From the NCBI RefSeq assembly GCF_000763885.1, contig NZ_JRKO01000013.1:1-64000 (forward strand): a stretch of 64,000 bases of DNA. Reading direction: 5' to 3'. Made by a program: the position numbers and the translations under genes. Positions within the stretch are counted from its first letter, which is position 1, and every line of letters starts with the position of its first letter. This DNA comes from Paracoccus versutus. Its GTDB lineage: Bacteria; Pseudomonadota; Alphaproteobacteria; Rhodobacterales; Rhodobacteraceae. The notes under the pieces were generated by a model that saw nothing but the letters and a program-made list of their open reading frames with translations, was not told the origin of the DNA and made no database searches. Shown piece by piece: positions 19,963-27,157 of this stretch.

Positions 19963-20630
19963 ACTCCATTGATATTTATAAGAAAAATTGCCATTCAGGC
20001 GATACACCCGCCATCAAGCCCGCCTTTATATTTGCGGTTGGCTGCTACTGATTGCGGTCGTGGGTGATGCGGATGGGCCACGCGATGGGATGGATTGGAG
20101 CTAGCCTCTTCCCCGCACGCGCGATCTGTCGCCGGGCCGTGAGCGCACCAGGACGGTTGCCCCGTGGCGGCGGCTCTCGATCTGCCCGGCCGCCCATCGC
20201 GTCCATTTTGGACACAGGTAGGGTGACTGAAAAAAAGCGGTAGCGGCCGACACGCGCCCTCCTGCGATTTTCGCTATTCCGCGATTCTCGGCCCTCGGGT
20301 CGTCAGAAAGGGCGCTCTGGCTGGGCTTTTGCGACGGCCAGGAATCGCAACGTGCTGCTATTCGGTTGCGATTTTGCCGTGTGAGGCTGCCGGGAAACGG
20401 AAGCTGCGACGTTGCTACGCTCGCTACTTCCGCTGCAAATGGGTGCCGCGTAGCGGAAGTAGCGGATGTAGCAGGGATGGAAGGCATCGGACGACAAGGC
20501 CGCGGCGCCACCCATACGGCCGATACGGCACCCTTCGCCTCCATGCGAAAGCCCCCGCATGATGCGAGGGCTCGCGTCGGCCAATGCGCTCTTGTTCACC
20601 CCCTTCCGGGTTGGGCCGAGAAATCAGCGG
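19963..20630. other. 668-bp left-end region of the island without a convincing gene
   Basis: It contains AT-rich stretches close to attL, several ATTCGCGATT-like short words (20270-20370), and one copy of the GCTAC-iteron inverted repeat at 20412-20475. Short open frames exist but have no ribosome site or recognisable product. It may be a cis-acting end region (replication, excision or packaging). Confidence 0.5.
20412..20475. repeat. GCTAC-iteron inverted repeat, copy A
   Basis: The left arm TGCTACGCTCGCTACTTC continues CGCTGC. The right arm carries the reverse complement, reading TAGCGGAAGTAGCGGATG then TAGCAGG. Each arm is about three 9-bp iterons of type CGCTACnnn. Copies B and C lie at 32221 and 32433. 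Confidence 0.75.
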
Positions 20631-21161
20631 TCAGGCCTGCCAAGGCGATGGCCCGGTGCTGCGAGGCCCCGAGGTCGCCAGCACCAGCGGCGGCTCCCTG
20701 GGAAAGGACCGGATATCGAACCACTTGAAGCAGGTGCCGTCCATGTTCATCCGGTCGCCCGACGAGATGGGATAGCCGTTCGAGGCGTGGCGGATCAGCC
20801 CGGCCCGGAAGGCCCGCAGGTCCAGGAGCCACCAGAGGTCAAAGCCCGTCTCGCCCGCATCGGCATGACCGTAGAACAGCCAATCGCCTTCGCCGTTCAC
20901 AATCTTGGCCAGTTCGGTCGGATTGCCCGAGGGCAGGCGCGAGCGGATGGTGAAGCCATAGGGATAGCGACCGGCATAGCCATGGCGCCGCACCCTGGCG
21001 GCGATGCGCATGTCGCGGCCGTCCAGCATCAGCAGATCGGTGGCATGGCGGGTATCGAGGTATTCCGGCGCGACCCGCAGCAGATGCGCGCCGACGATGC
21101 GGCGGATCTCGGGAATGAAACGATCCGACCAGTGCCGGTTGATCGAATAGGCGGTGTCCAT
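20631..21161 (-). CDS. island protein of unknown function, possibly nuclease-fold
   Basis: 176 residues (MDTAYSINRHWSDRFIPEI start). The order of strands and charged residues (ATDLLMLDGRDMRIAARVRR, then YGFTIRSR, TELAKI, GDWLFYGHAD, WWLLDLRAFR) recalls PD-(D/E)XK-like phage proteins. That is a guess from pattern, not a match. It is the last gene of the leftward early operon, 84 bp beyond the overlapping small-gene block. Confidence 0.7.
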   Translation of the reverse strand: MDTAYSINRHWSDRFIPEIRRIVGAHLLRVAPEYLDTRHATDLLMLDGRDMRIAARVRRHGYAGRYPYGFTIRSRLPSGNPTELAKIVNGEGDWLFYGHADAGETGFDLWWLLDLRAFRAGLIRHASNGYPISSGDRMNMDGTCFKWFDIRSFPREPPLVLATSGPRSTGPSPWQA

Positions 21162-21245
21162 GCAGATGCGCCCTCGCGCCGGTTGAAGATGGGGGTGAAG
21201 GAATGGAAGCGCCCGACCGGGGCCGGGCGCGGTGGTGTCAGGTCT

Positions 21246-21488
21246 TTACCTGCCGGCCATTTTGGCCTGACGCAGGCCGGGAATTTCCAGATCGGCGAGC
21301 GTAAGATCCTCCCCGGCTCGATACCGGCGTAAGCGATCCGCTACCCATTCTGTGAACTGCTCACCAGAGAACACCCCCAGCGCTAGCGCCTGACCCGCTC
21401 CGATGAAAATCAGACGCTCGACAGCACCCAGCTTCTTGAAGCGCGCGAGAACCTCGGCCTCCCAATCGTCCTGTGGTTCAAGGCTCAT
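21246..21488 (-). CDS. small island protein, unknown
   Basis: 80 residues (MSLEPQDDWEAEVLARF). Its start overlaps the stop of the preceding gene in an ATGA junction, as do its upstream neighbours, supporting real, coupled translation. Confidence 0.65.
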   Translation of the reverse strand: MSLEPQDDWEAEVLARFKKLGAVERLIFIGAGQALALGVFSGEQFTEWVADRLRRYRAGEDLTLADLEIPGLRQAKMAGR

Positions 21489-21745
21489 GCTGCATCCTTT
21501 CTGCGTTGTTCGCGCTGGAGGTCTTCAATGCCCACTGACACAACGCCCATGAGCGCCTGGGCAACGGCCAGCGTTTCTTCCACGACGTAGCTGGCGCGGT
21601 CGCGCAGATCCGAGCCGCTTGTTTCATTGTCGAGCGCGAGCCTGGCGGTAGCGATCAGCGCCTCGACGGTGTGGGAGAGGCTTTCGGCGTAGATTTCCGG
21701 CTCATCCGCCTTGATGAGCCGTTCGAGACTGGCGAGAGGCTTCAT
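21485..21745 (-). CDS. small island protein, unknown (helical)
   Basis: 86 residues from ATG 21745 (MKPLASLERLIKADEPEIY), chosen because it gives an ATGA overlap with the preceding gene; the frame opens 51 bp earlier. Predominantly helical and acidic, with an Arg/Lys-rich end. No family is recognised. Confidence 0.65.
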   Translation of the reverse strand: MKPLASLERLIKADEPEIYAESLSHTVEALIATARLALDNETSGSDLRDRASYVVEETLAVAQALMGVVSVGIEDLQREQRRKDAA

Positions 21746-21966
21746 GCCCGGCCCTCCCGCGCGACGGTCTGGTTGCCCTCTCCGAACCACACCCAATCGA
21801 GGCTCAGGCCGGTGTCGATGCAGTAGGTCAGAAACTCCGTGGTGAAGGTGCCACCCTCGCCATATTCATCGATCAGGACATGCTCGGGCGGGGTCGTGCC
21901 GGTCTGCGCGGCGAAAGCGTCGAGACGCTGGCGGGCTTCCGGCTCGATTTCGGGATAGGTGGTCAT
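21742..21966 (-). CDS. small prophage-type protein, unknown
   Basis: 74 residues. The end (FLTYCIDTGLSLDWVWFGEG) matches a pattern common in small Rhodobacterales prophage proteins found beside repressors. It is ATGA-coupled on both sides. Confidence 0.7.
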   Translation of the reverse strand: MTTYPEIEPEARQRLDAFAAQTGTTPPEHVLIDEYGEGGTFTTEFLTYCIDTGLSLDWVWFGEGNQTVAREGRA

Positions 21967-22172
21967 GCCGCGTCCTCCTTCGGCAGGTTGATGTAATCCA
22001 GCCCCTCGTTCAGGCCCGAGGCCAGCTTGCGGGCCGCTTCTGCCAGGCTTTGAGCCAACGCGCGGGAGTCGTCGTCCGAGCGATCCATCATGTAGATCAG
22101 CGCATAGACCACGCGCTCAAGCGCTGCCGCCTCGTCCTGCTGCTTCGCGATGTGTTTGATAAGCGCGCTCAT
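21963..22172 (-). CDS. small island protein, unknown
   Basis: 69 residues from ATG 22172 (MSALIKHIAKQQDEAAALE), chosen for the ATGA overlap with the gene upstream rather than the longer frame. Helical, with no recognised domain. Confidence 0.6.
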   Translation of the reverse strand: MSALIKHIAKQQDEAAALERVVYALIYMMDRSDDDSRALAQSLAEAARKLASGLNEGLDYINLPKEDAA

Positions 22173-22513
22173 GCCGCCACCAGCGCGCGGGCCTCGGCCC
22201 ATATCGGCTGGCTGATCGGGTTCCCCGACTCAAGGTCGCCGTCACCGAAGTTCGTCCAGGCGATAATCTTGATCAGAACGTCCCTTTCGTTCTGGCTCGG
22301 GGTTTGCATGAGGCGCTGTTCAACCTCCCATCGCTCGCCCAGAGCCTTCTCAAACGCTTCGTCGTCAGCCTGGCTATGGGCAAAGTCGTTGGCCCGTTTC
22401 CATTCCGAGAACACCCGCATCACCGGGGTTTCCTCGGCCGCGACCGCAGCCACCGGCACAGCGCCCGCCGCCAAGGCCGCAGGCGCCAGTCTCATCAGGT
22501 CACGACGTTTCAT
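22169..22513 (-). CDS. small exported or membrane-anchored island protein
   Basis: 114 residues. The N-terminus (MKRRDLMRLAPAALAAGAVP) is a twin-arginine/Sec-like export signal ending in AVAAEE. The rest (VFSEWKRANDF, EAFEKALGERWEVEQRLM) is helical. It resembles small prophage proteins of Rhodobacterales with such a leader. Function unknown. Confidence 0.65.
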   Translation of the reverse strand: MKRRDLMRLAPAALAAGAVPVAAVAAEETPVMRVFSEWKRANDFAHSQADDEAFEKALGERWEVEQRLMQTPSQNERDVLIKIIAWTNFGDGDLESGNPISQPIWAEARALVAA

Positions 22514-22515
22514 CG

Positions 22516-22689
22516 TCAGTTCTCCTTATCCAAAGGTTGATCCGTCGCCAGTTCGCGCAGGGCGAGTTCCAGCGGCAGCAGAGGGATGGCCAGCACCGCG
22601 CCGTGCGCCTGAGCCTCGGCCACGGTGATGAAACCGCGGATCAGCGCGGCCGCGCGATGATGCCGGTCATGGACAGCGGCGGCGCTCAT
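22516..22689 (-). CDS. 57-residue island protein, unknown
   Basis: A short frame, ATG 22687-22689 to TGA 22516-22518 (MSAAAVHDRHHRAAALIRGF start). It has an ATGA overlap with the gene upstream and a 2-bp gap to the next. The unbroken chain of overlaps is the main support. Confidence 0.55.
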   Translation of the reverse strand: MSAAAVHDRHHRAAALIRGFITVAEAQAHGAVLAIPLLPLELALRELATDQPLDKEN

Positions 22690-22922
22690 GCCTCACCGCC
22701 CAGCCGCGCGAGGCGGCGGTGCGAGGCCCGGATGGCGTCCCGCTGGAAGCGCACGGCTTCGCGGAGTGACCGCAGATCACCTGCGCCCGTCTCGACCTCA
22801 TCCAAGGCCAGCCGCAGCCGCTCAGCGATGAAGGCGCGCTCCGTTGCCGGCAGGAAGGATCCAGCGCGGCCGTTCAGACATGCGGGCTCAGTCGCCCCTT
22901 TCAGGTCGTTGTCGATCATCAT
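22686..22922 (-). CDS. small island protein, first gene of the leftward early operon
   Basis: 78 residues from ATG 22922 (a second Met follows at once), preceded by TTTGGAGAGCAAGCA with GGAG as ribosome site. The longer frame reaching 23033 runs into the operator region and is rejected. Helical and Arg-rich (SLREAVRFQRDAIRASHRR). It heads a seven-gene block of overlapping frames, divergent from the XRE regulator. Confidence 0.65.
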   Translation of the reverse strand: MMIDNDLKGATEPACLNGRAGSFLPATERAFIAERLRLALDEVETGAGDLRSLREAVRFQRDAIRASHRRLARLGGEA

Positions 22923-23073
22923 TGCTTGCTCTCCAAACAAAGACCGCTCTCGCGCATTCGCGACAGCACTCTGGACGGCGGATCTATTTACCGCCCTCGC
23001 TACACATGGTATGTATAGCATGACACACGACATGTCAACACATGACGTGTATTAATATACACAAGGAGTGTTT
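22923..23073. promoter_or_regulatory. divergent control region of the island (operators and promoters)
   Basis: A 150-bp AT-richer gap between the leftward early operon and the rightward XRE gene. From 22999 to 23060 it is packed with related words: ACACATGGTATGTATAGCAT, ACACGACATGTC, ACACATGACGTGT and ATTAATATACAC. The GACATGTC palindrome and the ACACGACATGT/ACATGACGTGT pair look like repressor half-sites. This arrangement is typical of a lysogeny-type switch. Confidence 0.6.
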
Positions 23074-23334
23074 ATGCCCGTTCTTGACAGGAAGGTCTGC
23101 AAGGCCGCCCGCATGCTCATTGATTGGAAGGCTGCTGACCTTGCGGATGCTGCTACCGTATCACATGACACGCTGCGCTCCTTCGAGAGTGGTCGCACAA
23201 AAGCTCTAAGCCGGGAGAACGAGGAAGCCATCCGCAAGGCCCTTGAGGCCCAGGGCGTGCAGTTCCTCGAAGGCGGACAGGTCGCGGCAGGGCCGGGGGT
23301 GGCGCTTTCTACTGAAAGGCCTTCGACGCCCTGA
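23074..23334 (+). CDS. XRE-family HTH regulator (island repressor candidate)
   Basis: 86 residues from ATG 23074, with AAGGAG at 23063-23068 as ribosome site. The helix-turn-helix is in VCKAARMLIDWKAADLADAATV then SHDTLRSFESG, followed by the helix EEAIRKALEAQGVQFLEGG and a GPGVAL end, the standard form of small phage-type XRE regulators. It is divergent from the early operon, with operator-like repeats between, so it probably represses that operon and itself. Confidence 0.85.
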   Translation: MPVLDRKVCKAARMLIDWKAADLADAATVSHDTLRSFESGRTKALSRENEEAIRKALEAQGVQFLEGGQVAAGPGVALSTERPSTP

Positions 23335-23439
23335 ACCCTATCCGAAAACTTGCCGCAATTGGCAGGTAGGGAGGCTTTGACTCATAGCCAGACCGCATTC
23401 AATCTGGGATTGCAGTTCAGCCAACCCCCAGAGCCCGAC

Positions 23440-24975
23440 ATGCGTATACTTTCAGCCATCCTAAGCGCCACCATGGCAGCTGCCACCCCAGCATATGCTT
23501 ACACGGTAGAAGAAATGTGGGCGGAATTCGACGCATCAAAACTCACCGTGGAGGAAAAACGGTTCCTGCAATTTGGGCTCGCGCTGAATGGGAAGTATTC
23601 CGCCCTCATGGATGGAGCATGGGGCAACGGCAGCCAGCGCGCGCTTGAGGCCTGGGCACGGAATGCCGGCCTCGATCCGCCCATCGAGAACTGGGAGGTG
23701 GTGCTGCTCGCAGCGGAAAGCGCAGATCGTGTGCAAGCCGACGGTTGGGAGCAGCGATACTTCGAGCCGATGGATATTTCATTTGCCGTCCCCGCGGGCC
23801 GAATGCGCCAGGAGCCGGCAACCGATGTTTTCCTGAACTATGCTCATACGACGAGTTCGCTTCGATACTCGCTGAATTTGGGCGATCTGCCGCAAGTGGT
23901 CGGCATTCATACCTATGCGCTATCCTCGGCGCTTCCGGGAACCGCGCCCTACATGCTCAGGCGCGAAAAGGTGCTGATCACTTCCGTGGAGCAAGCGGAA
24001 GGAACGATACTCTATGCCCGCTCGGATCTGAGGCGGAACGGCTGGTCGAGCGTTGTCTTATCGGCCGCAAAGCGCGATCAGAATCTGCTAAATGCCGTTT
24101 CCGGGAGCATTACCAAGGGTTGGTCGAGCGGAATCAAGCTGCCTCCAGGCGGAGAAATCATGGAGGGCATTGCGTCGATGGCAACAATCCTCGCGGAAGC
24201 AGGGCAGGACCAGCCCAACGAGCATGCGAGCCTGGACGCGATGCGCGAAGGGATGACCGCTCCACCCGCCACCCCTGTTCCATCGCCAGCGCCCCAACAG
24301 CCGGCAGCCGCACCGGCACCTCCAGCAACGCCGAAGCCCAGCGACCAAGCCTTGCAGGGCAGCGGAACGGCCTTCTTCGTTTCCGAGCAGGGCCACCTGA
24401 TCACCAATGCCCATGTGGTTGAGGGTTGCGAAACGCTGAAGATTGATGGCCGACCTGTCAGCCTGCTGGCGGCAGATGAGAGCTTCGACCTGGCGCTGAT
24501 CAAGGATGCGCCCCAGGAAGCCGGAGTGGTGGCGAAGTTCGCCCCGCGGCCTGCCGGGCAGAACGCCGATATCACAGTTGCGGGCTATCCGCTCGCCGGA
24601 CTTCTCTCCGGCCTGAATGTCACGCGAGGAAGTGTCAGCAGCCTCAAAGGCTTGGGAGGGGACGCGATACGGATGCAAATTTCGGCACCTGTGCAGCCCG
24701 GCAACTCGGGTGGGCCCGCGGTTGATGCCGCGGGGCGGGTGGTCGGTGTGGTTGTTTCGAAGCTCGATGCCAAGCTGGTGGCAGATGCGACGGGGGATAT
24801 CCCCCAGAACGTGAACTTCGCGGTGCGAGGCGAGATAGCCAAGCTGTTCATGTTCCAGAACGGAGTTGAGCCCGTCCTAGGTGACGAGGACGCTCCGACC
24901 CTCGATCCAGTGACGCTGGGGAAGGACCTGGAAGGCGTCACCAGGCTTGTCGAATGCTATGCCGTTCCGAAGTGA
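23440..24975 (+). CDS. exported trypsin-like serine protease
   Basis: 511 residues from ATG 23440, which begins a signal peptide (MRILSAILSATMAAATPAYA). Residues 21-80 hold a peptidoglycan-binding-like or helical repeat region (LNGKYSALMDGAWGNGSQRA). A Pro/Ala-rich linker follows at about 275-305, then an S1-type (DegP-like) protease domain with a complete triad: His325 in TNAHVVEGC, Asp350 in ADESFDLALI, Ser423 in QPGNSGGP. No PDZ domain is seen. It should act in the periplasm. It lies 105 bp after the XRE gene and is probably island cargo. Confidence 0.85.
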   Translation: MRILSAILSATMAAATPAYAYTVEEMWAEFDASKLTVEEKRFLQFGLALNGKYSALMDGAWGNGSQRALEAWARNAGLDPPIENWEVVLLAAESADRVQADGWEQRYFEPMDISFAVPAGRMRQEPATDVFLNYAHTTSSLRYSLNLGDLPQVVGIHTYALSSALPGTAPYMLRREKVLITSVEQAEGTILYARSDLRRNGWSSVVLSAAKRDQNLLNAVSGSITKGWSSGIKLPPGGEIMEGIASMATILAEAGQDQPNEHASLDAMREGMTAPPATPVPSPAPQQPAAAPAPPATPKPSDQALQGSGTAFFVSEQGHLITNAHVVEGCETLKIDGRPVSLLAADESFDLALIKDAPQEAGVVAKFAPRPAGQNADITVAGYPLAGLLSGLNVTRGSVSSLKGLGGDAIRMQISAPVQPGNSGGPAVDAAGRVVGVVVSKLDAKLVADATGDIPQNVNFAVRGEIAKLFMFQNGVEPVLGDEDAPTLDPVTLGKDLEGVTRLVECYAVPK

Positions 24976-25034
24976 TTTGCATCCCAACTCCCGCCGCACT
25001 ATCTTGTGTCTGCGAGGTTGGCCCTTTTGAAAAA

Positions 25035-25658
25035 ATGACAGAATCCGTTGTTCAAGCGTTTACTGAGGCTCAGACGGCGCGCCTGACCGGCGTGACCGTA
25101 GGTCAGCTGCGCGCATGGGATAGGACGGATTTTTACAAGCCCTCCATCGGGCATGATCGATCAATAGGCCGTATCTACTCTTTTCGCGACCTGCTGAACC
25201 TTCGTGTTATTGGTGCGCTGCGTCGAGATATCGGCGTCTCGATGCAGCATCTGCGGAGTGTCGGCAAACAGCTGCGTGAAATCGCGGATGAAGATTGGGC
25301 CGGAGTGACCCTCTATGTGCTGAACCGCCGCGTCGTGTTCGACAATCCTCACACCTCGGCACGCGAAGAGGTGGTAAGCGGCCAAGGTATTCTTGGCATC
25401 CCGCTGGAAGTTGTTCGGGGCGATATGAAAAGCGCCGTCGCGAAAGAGTTCTCCCGCGGGCAAGGGCAAGAGGGGCAAATCGTCAAGGCTCGGCGTGTGG
25501 TTCACGCCGAGCCGGTCATTGCCGGAACGCGTATCATGGTGAAATCCATCCTGGCCTTCATCCAAGATGGTTACGATGACGATACGATAATTGCTGAATA
25601 TCCCAGTCTGACCCGTGCCGACATTGCTGCCGTGCGCGCCATAGATGAGGCCGCGTGA
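25035..25658 (+). CDS. MerR-type HTH fused to DUF433 antitoxin domain
   Basis: 207 residues from ATG 25035. The N-terminal part (ARLTGVTVGQLRAWDRTDFY, then IYSFRDLLNLRVIGALRRDI) is a MerR-like winged helix. The C-terminal 65 residues (HAEPVIAGTRIMVKSILAFI, then GYDDDTIIAEYPSLTRADI) are DUF433, the antitoxin partner of DUF5615 PIN-like toxins. The stop overlaps the toxin start (GTGA). The fusion suggests the antitoxin brings its own operator-binding domain and autoregulates the pair. Confidence 0.85.
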   Translation: MTESVVQAFTEAQTARLTGVTVGQLRAWDRTDFYKPSIGHDRSIGRIYSFRDLLNLRVIGALRRDIGVSMQHLRSVGKQLREIADEDWAGVTLYVLNRRVVFDNPHTSAREEVVSGQGILGIPLEVVRGDMKSAVAKEFSRGQGQEGQIVKARRVVHAEPVIAGTRIMVKSILAFIQDGYDDDTIIAEYPSLTRADIAAVRAIDEAA

Positions 25659-26047
25659 CAGAGCGTTTGCGGTTTTTCTTGGATGAGGGCGTTCCGCGAG
25701 GCGTGGGGGTAATGCTCCAAGAAGCCAGGCATGAAGTCATTTTCTTGCATGAGGCCATTGCCACCGGCTCGAACGATGACTTGGTAGCATCTGCCGCCAT
25801 AGCAAACGATGCCATACTCGTCGCCATCGACAAAGACATGCGCACGAGTGCGAAACGCAATAAAATCAGCCTAAATCAATATAAACGGCTTAGCTTGCTC
25901 CAACTGCGATGTCGGGAAACGCAAGCCGCTAATCGAGTCAGGCAAGCACTTACCTTGATAGAAGCAGAGTGGAATTGGGCAGAAAACAAGTCCTCGCGAC
26001 GGCTCTTCATTGAAATTGGCGACAGCCGCATCATCACTAATCGATAA
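25655..26047 (+). CDS. DUF5615 PIN-like toxin
   Basis: 130 residues starting at GTG 25655 inside the antitoxin stop. The DUF5615 pattern is clear: LRFFLDEGVPRGVGVMLQEA, then GSNDDLVASAAIANDAILVA then IDKDM. The acidic residues (Asp in FFLDEG, DD in NDDLV, D in IDKDM) match the PIN/Mut7-C metal-binding set expected of an RNase. The C-terminal 50 residues are a helical extension. It would cleave RNA if freed from its DUF433 partner. Confidence 0.85.
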   Translation: MTERLRFFLDEGVPRGVGVMLQEARHEVIFLHEAIATGSNDDLVASAAIANDAILVAIDKDMRTSAKRNKISLNQYKRLSLLQLRCRETQAANRVRQALTLIEAEWNWAENKSSRRLFIEIGDSRIITNR

Positions 26048-26155
26048 GGCGGGCACGTCTCTTCTGGCGTCGGGGTCGCATACCGCCAAGACACGCCATC
26101 ACAAGCGAATGCACAAAAGGCAGGTTCAACGACAGTGATGCTGGAAGGGGAAGCA

Positions 26156-26404
26156 ATGTCGAAGCGCGAGATTCTGGACGATGCTAGGCGGGATCTAAGG
26201 GCTACTCGGAGGGAAAGGGACTTTTCGGCGCCTGCGCTTATCTGCGCATTCTTCGCCGCAGAGGTATTTGCTCCGACGCTTCGCCCCGATTACTCCGACC
26301 TATTCATGGCGGTTGTCGTGGTCTATTGCCTTCTGTCCATCAGGACAGCCATTCATGCGACCGCATTACGCAAGCTTATTGCCATAGTTGGGGACGAAAG
26401 CTAG
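26156..26404 (+). CDS. small membrane protein, unknown
   Basis: 82 residues from ATG 26156, chosen over upstream starts at 26135/26138 because GAAGGGGAAGCA sits correctly before it. There is a basic N-terminal 25 residues, then two hydrophobic segments (APALICAFFAAEVFA and LFMAVVVVYCLLSI). Its lower GC fits recently acquired cargo. No function can be given. Confidence 0.6.
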   Translation: MSKREILDDARRDLRATRRERDFSAPALICAFFAAEVFAPTLRPDYSDLFMAVVVVYCLLSIRTAIHATALRKLIAIVGDES

Positions 26405-26421
26405 CGGCGTCTGCGCGCCGC

Positions 26422-26700
26422 TTAGCCAAACTTGGCGGCGCGCGACCTCTCTGCCCTCCGCGAACGCGCCGCACGCTTCCGGCATGATTCACGACAGAAC
26501 ACGGCATCGGCCCTGCGGAACTCTGGCACGGGTTGGCCGCACCATGCACAGCACCAACCATTCTTCCGCAGGTTCGACAAGATCCGCTTGGCTCGCGCCA
26601 GCCTCTGCGTGCGCCCTGAGAACATGAAGGTATCGCATTGGACAGACCAGCCGTTCGGCCTTTCCTCGATGCTGATGGCCCAAGGGTCGGGTGCTGGCAT
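26422..26700 (-). CDS. small zinc-ribbon protein
   Basis: 92 residues. The C-terminal half has paired Cys, GWCCAWCGQPVPE and then VFCRESCRKR, forming a CxxC...CxxxC zinc site followed by a basic tail (RAARSRRAERSRAAKFG). This layout is common in small Rhodobacterales prophage proteins of unknown role, possibly nucleic-acid binding. It is convergent with the membrane-protein gene. Confidence 0.65.
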   Translation of the reverse strand: MPAPDPWAISIEERPNGWSVQCDTFMFSGRTQRLARAKRILSNLRKNGWCCAWCGQPVPEFRRADAVFCRESCRKRAARSRRAERSRAAKFG

Positions 26701-26739
26701 GGTGATGGCTCCGTTTTTCCGTGGGTCACAGTCGGGTCA

Positions 26740-26751
26740 GTATCATGATAC
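26740..26751. promoter_or_regulatory. 12-bp perfect palindrome
   Basis: GTATCATGATAC lies about 40 bp upstream of the leftward zinc-ribbon gene and 160 bp upstream of the rightward HTH gene. It may be an operator. Confidence 0.35.
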
Positions 26752-26914
26752 CACATATCGCCCGAGAACTAACCCCTCTGCCGAGAAACAAGCCCGGTGC
26801 TATGAGCCAGTGCGACTTGATTTTCGGTTGATTTCCTCGATTGCGCTCGACGATATCCGGGGGAACCGGTAGCAAGCGTCAGACTCAGAACACTAGGGCA
26901 GTCAGAGCGAGAAA

Positions 26915-27130
26915 ATGGCGAGACGAGGCAATGTTCAGCCGATATTCGTGCGGCTCGAAACTGCTGCAAAGCTCCTTGATATGACGCCAAAGGAATTCGC
27001 TGACCTTATTAATCATGGGTCTTTGCCCGGTCCCTGCAAGATAGGGACTCATCAGCGATGGTCCGTCGAGCAGATCAAGGCAATCGTTGACGGCACGGCC
27101 ATCCGGCTTGAGGATGAGTTTGAGGCGTAG
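26915..27130 (+). CDS. small helix-turn-helix (excisionase/AlpA-like) protein
   Basis: 71 residues (the frame begins at the ATG after GAGCGAGAAA). The core FVRLETAAKLLDMTPKEFAD, then LPGPCKIGTHQRWSVEQIKAI, is the winged-helix layout of excisionase/AlpA-type proteins, where the HQRW loop contacts DNA. It may direct excision or activate island genes. It is far from the integrase, so the exact role is open. Confidence 0.7.
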   Translation: MARRGNVQPIFVRLETAAKLLDMTPKEFADLINHGSLPGPCKIGTHQRWSVEQIKAIVDGTAIRLEDEFEA

Positions 27131-27157
27131 GAACGGCCAGCAACCCCATCAGAGGGC

